DNA of 64,000 nt from Allium sativum (Eukaryota > Streptophyta > Magnoliopsida > Asparagales > Amaryllidaceae). The stretch is from positions 461,346,310-461,410,309 of the forward strand of contig CM060912.1 in assembly GCA_030737875.1 (NCBI GenBank), in the 5' to 3' direction. Position numbers and translations under genes: made by a program. Shown here piece by piece: positions 53,935 through 64,000 of this stretch (position 1 is the stretch's first letter; each line of letters starts with the position of its first letter). The notes below the pieces were generated by a model. The model saw only the letters and a list, made by a program, of their open reading frames with translations. It had not been told where the DNA came from and made no database searches.

Positions 53935-54788
53935 GCAAGGACTGTAGGAAGAAGAAGACTGGTTGTTTCCACTGTGGAGAGGTCGGACATCTAGTTAAAG
54001 ACTGTCCTAGGAAACAGGGGCAAGGGAAAAGACCAGGGTCTACTTCTGGAGGGCGGATTCAGGCTCTCATGGCGCTAGGGCAGGAAAGAGGGCAGATTCA
54101 GGCTCTCACAGCACCAGGACAGGAAAGAGGTAGAAACATTTCTATTGAAAATTTGGTTTTTCTGTTTGAACATCCTGTTCGTACTTCATTTGATTCTGGC
54201 GCTTCACACTCGTTTGTGTCTGCTTCGTTAGTTGAAACAATGCACCTAAATACTGGTCTAGTTACGGATCCCATATTAGTCTCAAACCCTATTGGTGGTT
54301 CGGCTCATCTTTCAATGATTTGTCGGGATTTGAGAGTGACTATTTTGAGCGTTGAGTTTCAATGCAATGCCCTCGTTCTTGGCTTCACGGGCTATGGATT
54401 GATTTTAGGCATGGATTGGTTATCCAGTAATGGTTCCATCCTCGATTGTAAAAAGAGAGTGGTTAGACTTATGACTCGCCTTGGCAATACTCTCGAAATC
54501 TCTTGTAACCCCATACATTCTGTTATGCTTAGTTACTTAGAATCTCTTCATGCGTCTGTTGAAAACTTGCAGTCTGTTAGAGTAGTCCGTGAATACCCAG
54601 ATGTATTTGAAGAGGTGAAGGGCTTATCTCCAAAGCGGGAGATAGACTTCCGCATATACCTTGTTGATAATGCAAAACTCGTAGCTCTACCCGTTAGACA
54701 CATGGCTCCTAGGAAGAGAAAGGAGCTCAGTAAGAAAGTCAAAGAGCTGCTCGAAAAGGGGTTTATAATGTGGAGTATTTCTGAATAG
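53904..54788 (+). pseudogene. Zinc knuckles, protease and RT start, internal copy 2
   Basis: Both CCHC knuckles are present (the second CFHCGEVGHLVKDC) and here are in one frame with the protease. Protease active site DSGASHSF at 54192 is intact, as is GFTGYGLILGMDWL. The link VREYPDVFEEVKGL ... PVRHMAPRKRKELSKKV follows. The frame ends at the shared TAG (54786-54788). Of the gypsy copies here, this one has the best preserved protease. Confidence 0.87.
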
Positions 54789-55415
54789 GGTGCTCCAGTA
54801 GTATTCGCAACAAAAGCGGATGGTTCACTTCGCCTCTACATTGATTATAGGGAGCTAAACAAGCTGACCAAGAAGAATAGGCACCCACTTCCTAGGATAG
54901 ATGACTTGTTTGATCAGCTTGTAGATGCGTCTGTTTTCTCCCAATTAGACTTGGCTACTGGGTTCCATCAGCTAAGAGTGGCTGAAGACAGTATTGATAA
55001 GAACGCGTTTAGAACCCTGGATGGTTTCTTCGAATGGCTTGTCATACCTTTCGGCTTGACAAACGCACCTGCTTGCTTCGTTGACTTGACGAGTAGGGTG
55101 TTTAGAGAATACCTTAATAAGTTTGTGGTGGTCTTCATAGACGACATTTTGATCTTCTCGAAGAATGATGAAGAGCATGCTTTGCATTTAAGAGAAATCA
55201 TTGATACTCCTCGTACACATCAGCTGAAGGCCAAATTCTCCAAATGCCATTTCTGGAGAGAAGAAGTGAGGTTTCTTGGACATGTGGTGTCCAAAGAGGG
55301 ATTAGCCATGGATCCCACAAAAGTAGTTGCGGTGCAAGATTGGAAGGTTCCACGGAATGCAACTGGAAGTCCGAAGCTTTCTTTGGCAAGCAGGCTTTTA
55401 CCGAAAATTCATTAA
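54789..55415 (+). pseudogene. Reverse transcriptase, internal copy 2
   Basis: Same frame as the protease after [56 protein letters not shown], and FIDDILIF with both catalytic Asp (55141-55146) are present. The shared insertion near 55359-55370 (NATGSPKLS in place of NATEVRSFL) shifts the frame. The thumb then reads [21 protein letters not shown] in the next frame. Confidence 0.88.
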
Positions 55416-56070
55416 AGACTTTGCTAAAATCTCATCCCCACTCACAAGATTAACGAAGAAGAACCTAACTTTCGCTTGGGATTTGGATTACGATATTGCT
55501 TTCCAACGTTTGAAAAGGGCTCTAACAACAGCCCTAGTTCTGACATTGCCGGATGGGAGCAAGATGTTTACCATATACACGGATGCATGTGGTACGGGAC
55601 TAGGTGTTGTCTTGATGCAAGAAGGGAAGGTAGTAGCTTATGGAGGTAGATAGTTGAAAGTACGTGAGAAAAACTACCCAACCCATGATCTAGAGTTGGC
55701 TTCCATCGTCTTCGCACTTAAGTCTTGGCGCCATTATCTCCTAGGTGAGAAGTTTGAATTGTATATCGACCATAAATCGTTGAAGTACCTTTTATCACAG
55801 AAAGATCTTAACTTAAGACAGCAAAGTTGGATGAAATTTCTGGCCTCTTATGATTTTGAGATTTCCTATACCCCAGGCAAGGGCAATGTGGTAGCAGATG
55901 CCTTAAGTAGGAAGAGGCTGACATTGAGTCCTCTCTTTGTAGAAAGGCAAAGCATGGAGTATATAGCAAACTTTAATTTTAGACTCTCCTCAGAAATTGT
56001 GCCTAGAGGTGCGGCCTACTCCTTTGGACTCAATAGGAACCGCGCAACGAGAAGACCCTCAGCTAGTTGA
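55327..56070 (+). pseudogene. RT-RNase H connection and RNase H, internal copy 2
   Basis: [55 protein letters not shown] with the catalytic Asp intact, then YGGR followed by TAG (55651-55653), a change private to this copy (CAG in copy 1). [33 protein letters not shown] and [13 protein letters not shown] follow. The shared frameshift before integrase ends the block. Confidence 0.87.
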
Positions 56071-56935
56071 TGTGATGGAAAAACTAGTTAGGGGTGAGAC
56101 TTCTAGTCACCTCAATAGATACTCCATCGATGATAGGGGTTGGCTGAGACGGGATGGAAGGTTATGCGTCCCACAAGTAAAGGATTTAGTGAAAACGGTT
56201 CTCGAAGAGGCGCACCATTCCAAACTGACCATACACCCATGCGGAGACAAGATGTATAAAGATATAAAAAGGGTTTTCTTTTGGAATGGCATGAAGAGTG
56301 ATGTAGCAGAGTTTGTCGCTAAGTGTTTGATATGCCAGCAAGTCAAAGCGAAGCAGAAGAAGCCCGGTGGTCTGCTTCATCCTCTCGAGGTCCCACAATG
56401 GAAGTGGGATAGCATTTCGATGGACTTTGTTGATGGGTTTCCTAGGTCAAGAAGGGGCAATACTAGTATTTGGGTAATAGTGGACAGGCTCACTAAAAGC
56501 GCTCACTTTATACCTGTTAAAAGTAGAAGGACTGCCTCGTCCCATGCATCCATTTATCTCAAAGAAATAGTTCGACTCCATGGGATACCCTTCACCATAG
56601 TGAGTGATCGAGATCCTATATTTACGAGCGAGTTTTGGAAGAGTTTGCAAGAAGTAGTAGGCACCCAATTATGCTTAAGCACAGCCTATCACCCCCAAAC
56701 CGATGGTCAGATGGAAAGGGTGAATAGAGTATTAGAAGACCTCTTGAGATTGTGCATTCTTGACTTTGGAGGGACATGGGAGGATCATCTGCCTTTGGTG
56801 GAATTCGCCTACAACATGCTACCAAGCCACCATAGGAATGGCGCCCTTCGAAGCTTTATATGGAAGACTGTGCCGATAACCAACTTGTTGGTGGAAGTCT
56901 ACAGACAAGCTCGTACTTGGGCCAGACATGATTAG
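55997..56935 (+). pseudogene. Integrase, internal copy 2
   Basis: A 312-codon frame. Zinc finger HHSKLTIHP ... AKCLICQQ intact; DDE residues all present: SMDFVDG, IVSDRDP and HPQTDGQMERVN (Glu at residue 240). It still carries the shared one-base loss (FAYNM-LPSHH) that shifts the frame before the C-terminal domain. The core could be intact in sequence, but it is not joined in frame to anything upstream or downstream. Confidence 0.88.
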
Positions 56936-57180
56936 AGAGACCTCAGAAAAGGTGTTCTTGATAAGAAGACGGATGAAGACTGCACAAGATAGACAGAAGT
57001 CCTACGCAAACAAAAGAAGGACCGACCTTGAGTTTAAGGTTGGAGATAGGGTGTTCTTTAAAGTATCTCCTTTGAGGAATGCCATTCGCTTTAGGTCCGT
57101 AGGAAAGCTAGCACCAAGATTTGAAGGTCCATTTCCTATTATTGAAAGGATTGGGACGATGGCTTATAAAGTAGAGCTAC
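56928..57180 (+). pseudogene. Integrase C-terminal domain, internal copy 2 (5' piece, cut by solo LTR)
   Basis: IRETSEKVFLIRRRMKTAQD, KVGDRVFFKVSPLRNAIRF, KLAPRFEGPFPIIERIGTMA and YKVEL, then the solo LTR enters at 57181. The codon used as stop (TGA) belongs to the insertion. Confidence 0.85.
57176..57180. repeat. Target-site duplication of the solo LTR, left copy
   Basis: gctac, repeated at 59865-59869; copy 1 has a single gctac at the same place. Confidence 0.93.
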
Positions 57181-57522
57181 TGTGACGGTCCGCCCCGCAC
57201 CAACCGACATTTACTCCAAAAGTGCGCTGTACACATGTCCAGTTAGCACGGAACGGGTCGTCAGAAGGAAAAGGAAGAAGGAAATGAACATACAAGAACC
57301 TGTAGAATGTCTCACAGCGCATAGAATAAAATATAATAATAACATACTTGACATAATACAGGAGAGACAGTGCATAAGCTGAAAATCAGAACTAAACATC
57401 ATAGCAGCGGAAATCCCAAAATACAGCTTATTACAACTTTTCAAACTGTCTCAAAGCAAAGGTAAGATAAAAGAGGTACACTACTAATGCCCAAGTAGCG
57501 ACCACCAACGACACAGGGAGAA

Positions 57523-57524
<2 letters not shown>

Positions 57525-57583
<59 letters not shown>
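57525..57583. repeat. (TG)n(TA)n microsatellite
   Basis: TGTGTGTG followed by about 50 bp of TA. Confidence 0.92.
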
Positions 57584-57585
<2 letters not shown>

Positions 57586-57970
57586 TACGTGGAAGCCTCC
57601 TGCCAGCCTCCGAATCAGCTACTCGCGCATCACCAGCTAACCTGTCTCTAGTCTGCTCGTGTGAGCACCCAGAGTAATAAGAGGAGACATAAAACTCTGG
57701 GTCAGACATAAAGCCTGGTATGAGCGATAAGCATCTAAAGTGAACAATAACAGGTAGACTAAAACATACCTGAACCTGCAACCAAAGAGTTAGCACTACA
57801 TACTGTACAACACTCTAAGGTACCATATCAAACGGTATAAAGATACGGAGGTGGGGGAGGTGTGCATGTCATAATGATGGAAAACAATCAAGCATAGCAT
57901 CCATCCTCACATCTCTCACTCGGTGCGTAAAGCATACGATATTCACCACTTCGATCACCCAACATACCTT

Positions 57971-58290
57971 GCTACGATCACTTTGCCCCATGAAGTCATA
58001 AATGGCTTCACTGCACTGATAACATAGCCACAAATCCTTCGCTATGTCCACTTTGCCCCATGGAGTCATAAGGAACCCACTGCACTGGCTCATAGCCTTA
58101 CTAATCCTTACTATGTCCACTCTGCCCCATGGAGTCACAAGAACCCCACTGCACTGGCTCATAGTCTTACTATGCATCACCTTGCCCCTCGAGTCATAAT
58201 GACTCTACTGCACTGATAACGTAGTCTTGTTACCATCACTTTGCCCCTCAGGTCATAATGACCCTAATGCACTGATAAGTAGCCCATCAT
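57971..58290. repeat. Five tandem units of ~60-70 bp in the solo LTR
   Basis: Each unit carries CACTTTGCCCC, AGTCATAA and CACTGCACTG. Length varies by a few bases between units. Confidence 0.8.
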
Positions 58291-58439
58291 CCAATTTTTG
58301 GTGGTGAATCGAAGTTATGAACGTCGACAACTCCTTAGCACACGTCCCGCAGCAAAGTCCAACCATGAAGTGAACTCACCGGTTCCCAACTGGATCCTGA
58401 GCTCTAACTTCCCATATTGGACTACCTTTGCATCTCGGG

Positions 58440-58850
58440 TTATTAGTCAATACTGGGTCGGGTCGGGTTCCTCCTCAAGCCATCGGTTCGGGTCGGGTAT
58501 CCTTCATTGGTTCGGGTCGGGTCTTCTCCTGGTGCGGTTCGGGTCGGTTGTCCTCCATCTGTTCGGGTCGGGTGCTTCACCTCGGGTTCGGGTCGGGTGT
58601 CATCTCCCCTCCAGCTCGTGCCTCCGTTCCGATCCGTCTCCTCGTCCTTCACATGCTCCTATCCGATCCATCCTCATGCCTCCGCTCCGATCCGTCCTCC
58701 TTAATCTGATCCGATCCCAGTTCAGTTAGCGTGGCCTTCCTTTTTGCCACTTTTCCCAAGTGTTGGGTTCCGATCCGATCGGATTCTTTGCTCAGTTCAA
58801 CATATCCGATCCGAGCCCCTTATCCGATCCGACCCGAACCCTGCACTGTT
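58440..58850. repeat. GC-rich block of GGTTCGGGTCGGG and TCCGATCC words
   Basis: Six or so GGTTCGGGTCGGG-like words at ~30-bp spacing (58440-58600), then about eight TCCGATCC words (58620-58830), ending with CCGACCCGAACC, the reverse complement of the first word. It yields spurious open frames on both strands (58298-58729 and 58443-58652). Confidence 0.75.
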
Positions 58851-59864
58851 TTCTGAAACTGTTCCAGCAAGTGTTTACGCCATTCGACGACGTTTTCAAC
58901 CATTCTAACTATTGGAATCAATCACAAAGCATTTCATACAGTCATAGCAACATACATGATCAACCACAAACATCAAAACATCAATATGATAGGTTAAAAT
59001 GGATCAAACATACCCCAAAATCCCATATTTCCCCTTAAGCATGTTTAGGTGAAACTAATGATAGGATTAGCAAACTTAACCAAATTAACCCAAATTCAAA
59101 TCAGAGGTCTAAAACATCATTTAAGAATTTATGAACATTTTTCTCGAATTTTATCATGCTTAAATTCGCTAATTAACACTAATTACCCTTAACTAGCCAT
59201 AATTAGTGTAAAACTAAGCAAATCACTCACCTTAGCCACAAATAAACTAAGATCTGAAATAATTCTCTGATTTGATGTGAATCTCAATGCCAAACAGCAG
59301 CTCCAATGTTGCTTTGGTATAGATCTTCCTTGATTAGAGGTTGCTAAGCTTAATCCTTGACCAAAAGATGATTTGGAGGTGATTTAGAGGTTGGAGGCCA
59401 TTTTTAGGGTTCCTTGGTGATAAGTGGAGGCTAGAAAACTGAAATGGAATGATCCTCTATCTCATTTCAGCCTCCCCATAACCCTAATCCCGAAATGGGT
59501 TATGGGCCTACTCACTAACCACCCGATTTGGCCCGGTTAAGCAGTTTTTCACCCTCCAAACCTTGTTTCAGCCATATCTCCCAAACGGTAAGTCCGTTTG
59601 GCTATTATGACCACTCTACGGAAAGGTAAACCATCAAACGAATCCAATGGAAGTGGTTTCAGGTCAAAATTCCTTTCCAATCAAAAGTTATGGCCAAAAC
59701 AGTACTAACTAAGGGCAAAATGGTCATTTAAAAATCGACAAAAATCATGAACATGGGAAATGACTCTAAGGAATGTTTCCCAAAGTTACATGACCATACG
59801 ACTTCACATGGGAAAGAAATAAATATTCTACGATCCCCCGATGCGTAGAATGCGGGTCATTACA

Positions 59865-60120
59865 GCTACCCGAGAGACTGGCTGGAGTTCATAATGTTTT
59901 TCATGTTTCTCAACTACGAAAATGCTTACATGAATCTGCGGAAGTGGTAGAACCAAGCATACTTAAGGAAGTAGAAGTGGAACAAGAAGCAACTGTGAGA
60001 AGAGTTCCAACTCGTATCTTGGGTACGGAAGTCAAAAAGTTACGCAACCGTGAAGTTAAGCTTGTTAAAGTTCAATGGAGTGATGCTGAGGAAGACGCGA
60101 CTTGAGAAACTGAGAGGAAA
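59865..60120 (+). pseudogene. Integrase C-terminus and chromodomain-like tail, internal copy 2 (3' piece)
   Basis: Begins with the second gctac, then ERLAGVHNVFHVSQLRKCL, LKEVEVEQEATVRRVPTRIL, TEVKKLRNREVKLVKVQWSD and AEEDAT, then TGA in place of Trp. This is the clearest chromodomain-like tail in the window. It runs into the deletion junction at 60126-60142. Confidence 0.85.
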
Positions 60121-60142
60121 ATACGCGACTTGAGAAACTGAG
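60095..60142 (+). repeat. Deletion junction with a 20-bp templated duplication
   Basis: ACGCGACTTGAGAAACTGAG occurs at 60095-60114 and again at 60123-60142, after which LTR sequence resumes at GGTGTTATTC (LTR2 position ~50204). Copy 1 has only one occurrence. The end of pol, 3' UTR, purine tract and the first ~390 bp of LTR3 are gone. Confidence 0.85.
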
Positions 60143-62727
60143 GTGTTATTCTATCTTGACTGGATGGTCTTGATTGCTTCTAGGGCTAATCTGACGGCTC
60201 TAAATTAATTAAAATTCTATATAAGCAACCTAACTCTCAACCTAAAATCACACTAATTCATACCAAGAGCCGCCATGCCATCAATGGAGAACCAAGAGTG
60301 GTCGTCGTTCCTTTCAACTCAAAGACAAGATAGAAGCATGAATCAAATCTGATCTAATCTAAATAACAATTAGTCTACATCAATGGCGAGCAATTAAGTT
60401 TTAGAATACAAATCCCAAAAAAAACAAGACCGTTCTTCTGTTTGTGAGGATAAGATCTTTCACAAAATAATTAATTAATTTAATTGTGATAAGTTATAAT
60501 TGGGATTATGAGAATACAATTTTGAATCATGTGATGTGATGTTTTGTTATTGGGGATCCGTTTCATATGTTAAATTGTACATGATTAACTTGATTCATCT
60601 TATGCTAATTTATGAATTTTATGCAAGTTTGGGATGATAAAAACATGTATGAATCTTATGCAAGTCTGTAGGTGGATTATACACAAGTTCATATGTAAAT
60701 CATGTAGATACATATGCTAGTTTATATGTAAACATGTGACTTTAATTTACACGTTTAGATCCATATGCAAGTTCACATCTTTATGTTTGGATCCATATGC
60801 ATGTTCACATCTTTATGTTTAGATCCATATGCAAGTTCACATCTTTATGTTTGGATCCATATGCATGTTCACATCTTTATGTTTGGATCCATATGCAAGT
60901 TCACATCTTTATGTTTAGATCCATATGCAACTTCACATCTTTATTTTTAGATCTATATTTAGATCAATGGCAGTACATAGTTATGCAAATTTATTCTCAT
61001 TGCCTATGCTAGTTTTGTATGTTAAATCATATGCTAGTTTGAATGAAATCCATATGCAAGTTATAGGAAAACCATATCCACATATGCGAGTTATTGGCTG
61101 TGTAAACTTATGTCATGATTCTTAGATCCATTTTATGTGTTATGCAAGTTGTGATGTTGCTTTTCTTTATATAAGTTAGACTATTTGCAAGTCTAACATA
61201 TGTCATATTAAAACGTATGAATAGCGTGGGGACAATGGGAAAATATTGAATATACATAATTGTGAATTGGCATAAAATGGCCTTAAAAGGCATATAATTA
61301 ATTTGAGACATTGATTGGTATAATTTATATACCTGGAATTTATGGACATAATTTAGGTGACAATTATGGACATAAATAAATTTGCAATTTATTTGCAAAT
61401 TTGAATAGGGATATTAATCCAATTTGGGGTTAAATAATTATGTGTAATTAACCGCCTAAGACATGAGGTTAGACTCGTTTATGGTATAAGACTGCCCGGA
61501 CCCGCCCGGCAAATCCAGCAACCACAAACGATAGTCTAATGTGAGAGGTCAAGGGCACAAATTAAATGCGTAACGAATGTAAAGACACGAGGTTAGGCTC
61601 GTTTGAGGTATAAGACTACTCGGACCCTCTCGGCAAATCTAGCAACCGCAATCGGTAGTCTAATGTGGGAGGTCTTTACTAGGTTACGGTTCTATTGAAT
61701 TAAGTAACACTTAGCCAGATAAACATGTGGTGGGACATGGGGGTTAAGTGGGTGGCCTTGGGTGGCTTGTGAAATACGATTAGAAACACTTAACCCAGTT
61801 AAAACTTGTAAGAAGACATGAATAAGAATGGGGTTAAGTGGGAAATCTTAGTGGGGACCAAGCATAGATGGAAAGCTTGTGTCAGGCATAGGGCCCTTTT
61901 CAAACCAGTAACCCATTAAGTATCTTTGAGAGCTCGACCCAAGTCGAGGATGGGACATGCTTACTGGGTTTGATTGTAAGAGGTCAAAACGGGTTAGCGG
62001 TGGCAACGCAAGTCCAACGGGGTCATGTGCGTGCGTGGGCCCGGGCTGGTATGTTAGACGTTGTTGCATCGTGTAGATATAAGCCGTGCATCTTTAGTGG
62101 TATCGGGTTGGCACTTTGGGGAGTGATACACCCCACTGTGGGACCAGCACGAGTATCTACGAGTTAGGGAGCCGATCGCATGGGGGTAGTGGGTGCAACT
62201 AGTGGAGATAGGGGAAGACGGCACCTATGAAGGCAACTAGTAGTACACGAAACTACCATTATCATTATTATGTTCTATAGGCGGGATCAACTTTTAGGGT
62301 GTCTAGTAATGGTGCAGTAAAGTAATTATCCTATAGTAATTAGGAACGAGATTAACCCCAGAATATTCCTCTTGTTTGCTTTGTCATGCCCACTTGTTTC
62401 ACGGTCATACCTTGTTTTACTAGTCTATGCCTTATCCTAGTTACTTTAATAATTATATTGTAAAAGTTATTATACTCGCCAGACTTTATGTCTGACCACC
62501 TTGTTTTCGCCTCTTTTCTTCCTTTCCCCCCAGGTTCTCAGGGTGGGACTAGTTCTAGTGGAGCTTGATCAAGATCTTTCTCTCTTTTGGAAGTGCTTGG
62601 ATTGCTGAAAGTAAAGTTCAGCTCATCTCTTCTATGGCTACTTATGTTGGGGTTATGCTTTTTTTTATGTACTCAGAAAAAAAATTGTCAAGATGGTTAC
62701 TAAGTGCACTTGGTTTTTCTGTTGGTT
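60143..62727 (+). repeat. LTR3, truncated at both ends
   Basis: Matches LTR1/LTR2 from just before the TATA box to about 180 bp before the LTR end. It has six units of the 32-bp minisatellite (60756-60955) against five in the others, two stem-loop modules (61460-61550, 61584-61674), and an extra short duplication near 62327 (AGTAATTATCCTATAGTAATTAGG). Confidence 0.87.
61460..61674 (+). repeat. Two LTR stem-loop modules in LTR3
   Basis: As in LTR1 and LTR2. The second module's loop changes to CTACTCGGACCCTCTCGG. Confidence 0.75.
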
Positions 62728-62739
62728 TTTCTGTTGATT

Positions 62740-63362
62740 CTTAGATGACAATTCATACTTTTTCCCATTTAGATCTGATAGTCCCTTTCAAATCTATGTG
62801 ATTTATATTTGATTGATTGTATACGAATATATATTTTGACTAATAAATTGATTGGAAAAGAAAGGGAAATAGCAGAGCTTCGCTGCTGCCTACAAATTTG
62901 TATGGAAACGAATAAGGCCTTGCCCTTTTATTTATAGGAGTGGAATTGGTCATGAACTGTCAGATTTATTTAAATAAACATTTGTCTGTTTATATTATAT
63001 AATATAATGAAAATACCCCTCAAAACCTAGCCATCAATGGGCGTTTCAAGCCCGAAGCGGCCGACACCCCTATGATAGGCGGTCGACCGCCCTCTGGCCA
63101 ATTTTCCCAGTGAGGGCTGGTTATATATGGGAAGACATTATTATTTATTCTATTTATTTATTTCCGTCTGTTTTTCGTATTTCATCCGTAACTTTTTCAT
63201 ACTCACTCCGTTAGCGAAACTCCAAACATAAAAGTTAACCAGAATTACAAGACGAACACAATGGCTAAAGTTTCATGGCCAAATTCCATCATTTGCAGAA
63301 ATTCCTATTTTTGAGAATCTAACTGAATAACTAATTTATCGTCAAAATTCCGAGTTGTTACA
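62740..63362 (-). mobile_element. 3' LTR (partial) of another minus-strand gypsy element
   Basis: On the minus strand the LTR starts TGTAACAACTCGG at 63362. It carries a perfect palindrome GGCGGTCGACCGCC (63078-63091) and TATAAATA (62929-62936) in the order seen in the other LTRs, and is cut at ~62740 where LTR3 also ends. A join between two truncated LTRs lies here. Confidence 0.7.
62929..62936 (-). promoter_or_regulatory. TATA box of the right-edge minus-strand LTR
   Basis: TATAAATA on the minus strand, ~140 bp downstream of the GTCGAC palindrome. Confidence 0.5.
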
Positions 63363-63375
63363 TTCTTCCCCATTT
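63363..63375 (-). promoter_or_regulatory. Polypurine tract of the right-edge gypsy element
   Basis: On the minus strand AAATGGGGAAGAA lies directly before the LTR, and upstream of it TTTCGGGACGAAATTCCTTT, the classic end of chromovirus internal regions. Confidence 0.8.
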
Positions 63376-64000
63376 AAAGGAATTTCGTCCCGAAAATATA
63401 ACACCTACTTATCCAATCTTATACAACCAATTTGTGTACATCCACTTTGCAACCATGTGTATATGTGCACAGTGTACATAATGCATTTCGACCATGAAAC
63501 AAGTATGCAAGATGATTCTAAATCGGGCCCACTACATGTATGCAAAAAAATTTAAAAACTGTTTTGAAAATATGATGCAAAACATCCTAATATACTGGCA
63601 GTTCTATATGAATGCAAATTTTGAAAATCCTTTTTCATCCATAACCCTCACACTATTACGAATAAAAGTGTGGAGCAACCGATTATTACATCCAAATCAT
63701 ACCGTCCAAATCGTCATGCGATATAATCGTTTCCTATTTGATTTCTCCTAAACCGGAAAAAGCAAATAAAAGAAAAGAATTTTAATGTTTTCTATACTTA
63801 TAAATATCACCTCAATTACCCAAAATACTCCAAAAATTTCCATCTGTAGACGACAAATGACTTTTAAAACAAGCACTAAAATGTAAAACGAGTTAATTAA
63901 TAACTCGCGCGCATCGTTGACAAGGTATGAAAACGACATTTTCAAGGATCAAACTGCCTTTTCCTTATTGTCGTTATCGTTTTTATCGTATCGTCGGTCC
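63376..64000 (-). mobile_element. 3' UTR of the right-edge gypsy element, continuing past the window
   Basis: AT-rich, no coding sequence yet. The TTTCGGGACGAAA phrase (63384-63397) fixes the orientation. The pol region would lie to the right of the window. Confidence 0.6.

Larger units (their letters stand above)
57181..59864 (-). mobile_element. Solo LTR, 2684 bp, inserted in integrase of copy 2
   Basis: Bounded by TGTGACGG and GGTCATTACA with a 5-bp duplication gctac. There is no internal region, so it is a solo LTR left by LTR-LTR recombination. Read on the minus strand it starts TGTAATGACCCGCATTC, the usual start of plant gypsy LTRs, hence the strand. It contains a (TG)n(TA)n microsatellite, five tandem ~65-bp units (57971-58290), a GC-rich zone of GGTTCGGGTCGGG and TCCGATCC words (58440-58850) and AT-rich flanks. 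Its relative is the split degenerate LTR at 14463-27703. Confidence 0.9.
41566..62727 (+). mobile_element. Tandem LTR-internal-LTR-internal-LTR chromovirus array (Tekay-like)
   Basis: Three same-orientation LTRs (41566-44661, 49812-52922, 60143-62727) alternate with two internal regions (44662-49811; 52923-60142, the latter including a solo LTR insertion), with a period of about 8.25 kb. The middle LTR is shared: a purine tract precedes it and a Met-tRNA primer site follows it. Both internal copies carry the same frameshifts and the same TAG in RT. LTR1 and LTR2 resemble each other more than LTR3 along their whole shared length. LTR3 lacks its first ~390 bp and its last ~180 bp. Left flank is TTATA inside the copia gag; no right duplication survives. 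Best explained by unequal exchange between LTRs after the element had decayed. Confidence 0.88.

Noticed and set aside
58298..58729. Overlapping Gly/Ser- and Arg-rich open frames on both strands
   Set aside because: Produced by the GGTTCGGGTCGGG and TCCGATCC repeat block of the solo LTR.
1..64000. tRNA, rRNA or organelle-derived DNA
   Set aside because: The only tRNA-related words are primer binding sites; no cloverleaf, rRNA core or plastid gene sequence was recognised.

Overview
The window is nuclear DNA of a flowering plant, most likely a eudicot with a repeat-rich genome. It is AT-rich and is made almost entirely of plant transposable elements nested inside one another. I found no rRNA, tRNA, CRISPR array or intact host gene. 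Every coding region I can name is part of a transposon and every one is broken, so the window reads as old heterochromatin-like intergenic DNA.

Layout, left to right. 1-774 is the end of a CACTA (En/Spm) DNA transposon: a 3' coding tail, subterminal repeats and the terminal inverted repeat. 775-2919 is AT-rich with a minus-strand promoter-like block. 2920-14462 is an old LTR ('family E') split by a complete non-autonomous large-LTR element (LARD, 3300-11967, TSD cctac). 14463-27703 is a degenerate minus-strand LTR split by a complete but dead Ty3/gypsy chromovirus on the minus strand (15155-25396, TSD cccat). 27704-35635 holds remnants: a LINE-type zinc knuckle, a hAT-like MITE (29408-29928), an LTR related to family E ('family F', 32231-33458) and a copia-like LTR end. 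35640-40830 is a ~53-bp minisatellite interrupted by a gag-only LTR element of the Tat lineage (35755-40661, TSD gatca). 41173-41565 is a Ty1/copia gag fragment cut by the largest structure, 41566-62727.

That structure is a tandem LTR-internal-LTR-internal-LTR array of a Tekay-like chromovirus. Its second internal copy carries a 2.7-kb solo LTR (57181-59864, TSD gctac). From 62740 to the right edge there is the 3' LTR and 3' UTR of another minus-strand gypsy element.

The autonomous elements once encoded a Gag-Pol polyprotein in the order gag, zinc knuckles, protease, reverse transcriptase, RNase H, integrase, chromodomain. The two internal copies of the tandem share several inactivating lesions, and LTR1 and LTR2 resemble each other more than either resembles LTR3. 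This suggests that one element inserted, decayed, and was then duplicated in place by unequal exchange.

The most unusual signals are structural rather than coding: (1) a ~90-nt stem-loop module, usually two per LTR and 13 copies in all, with compensatory changes between LTR families; (2) an array of short hairpins with 5-nt loops and covarying stems in the 3' part of the gag-only element; (3) GC-rich palindromes, often centred on GTCGAC, placed about 85-190 bp upstream of the TATA box in several unrelated LTRs.
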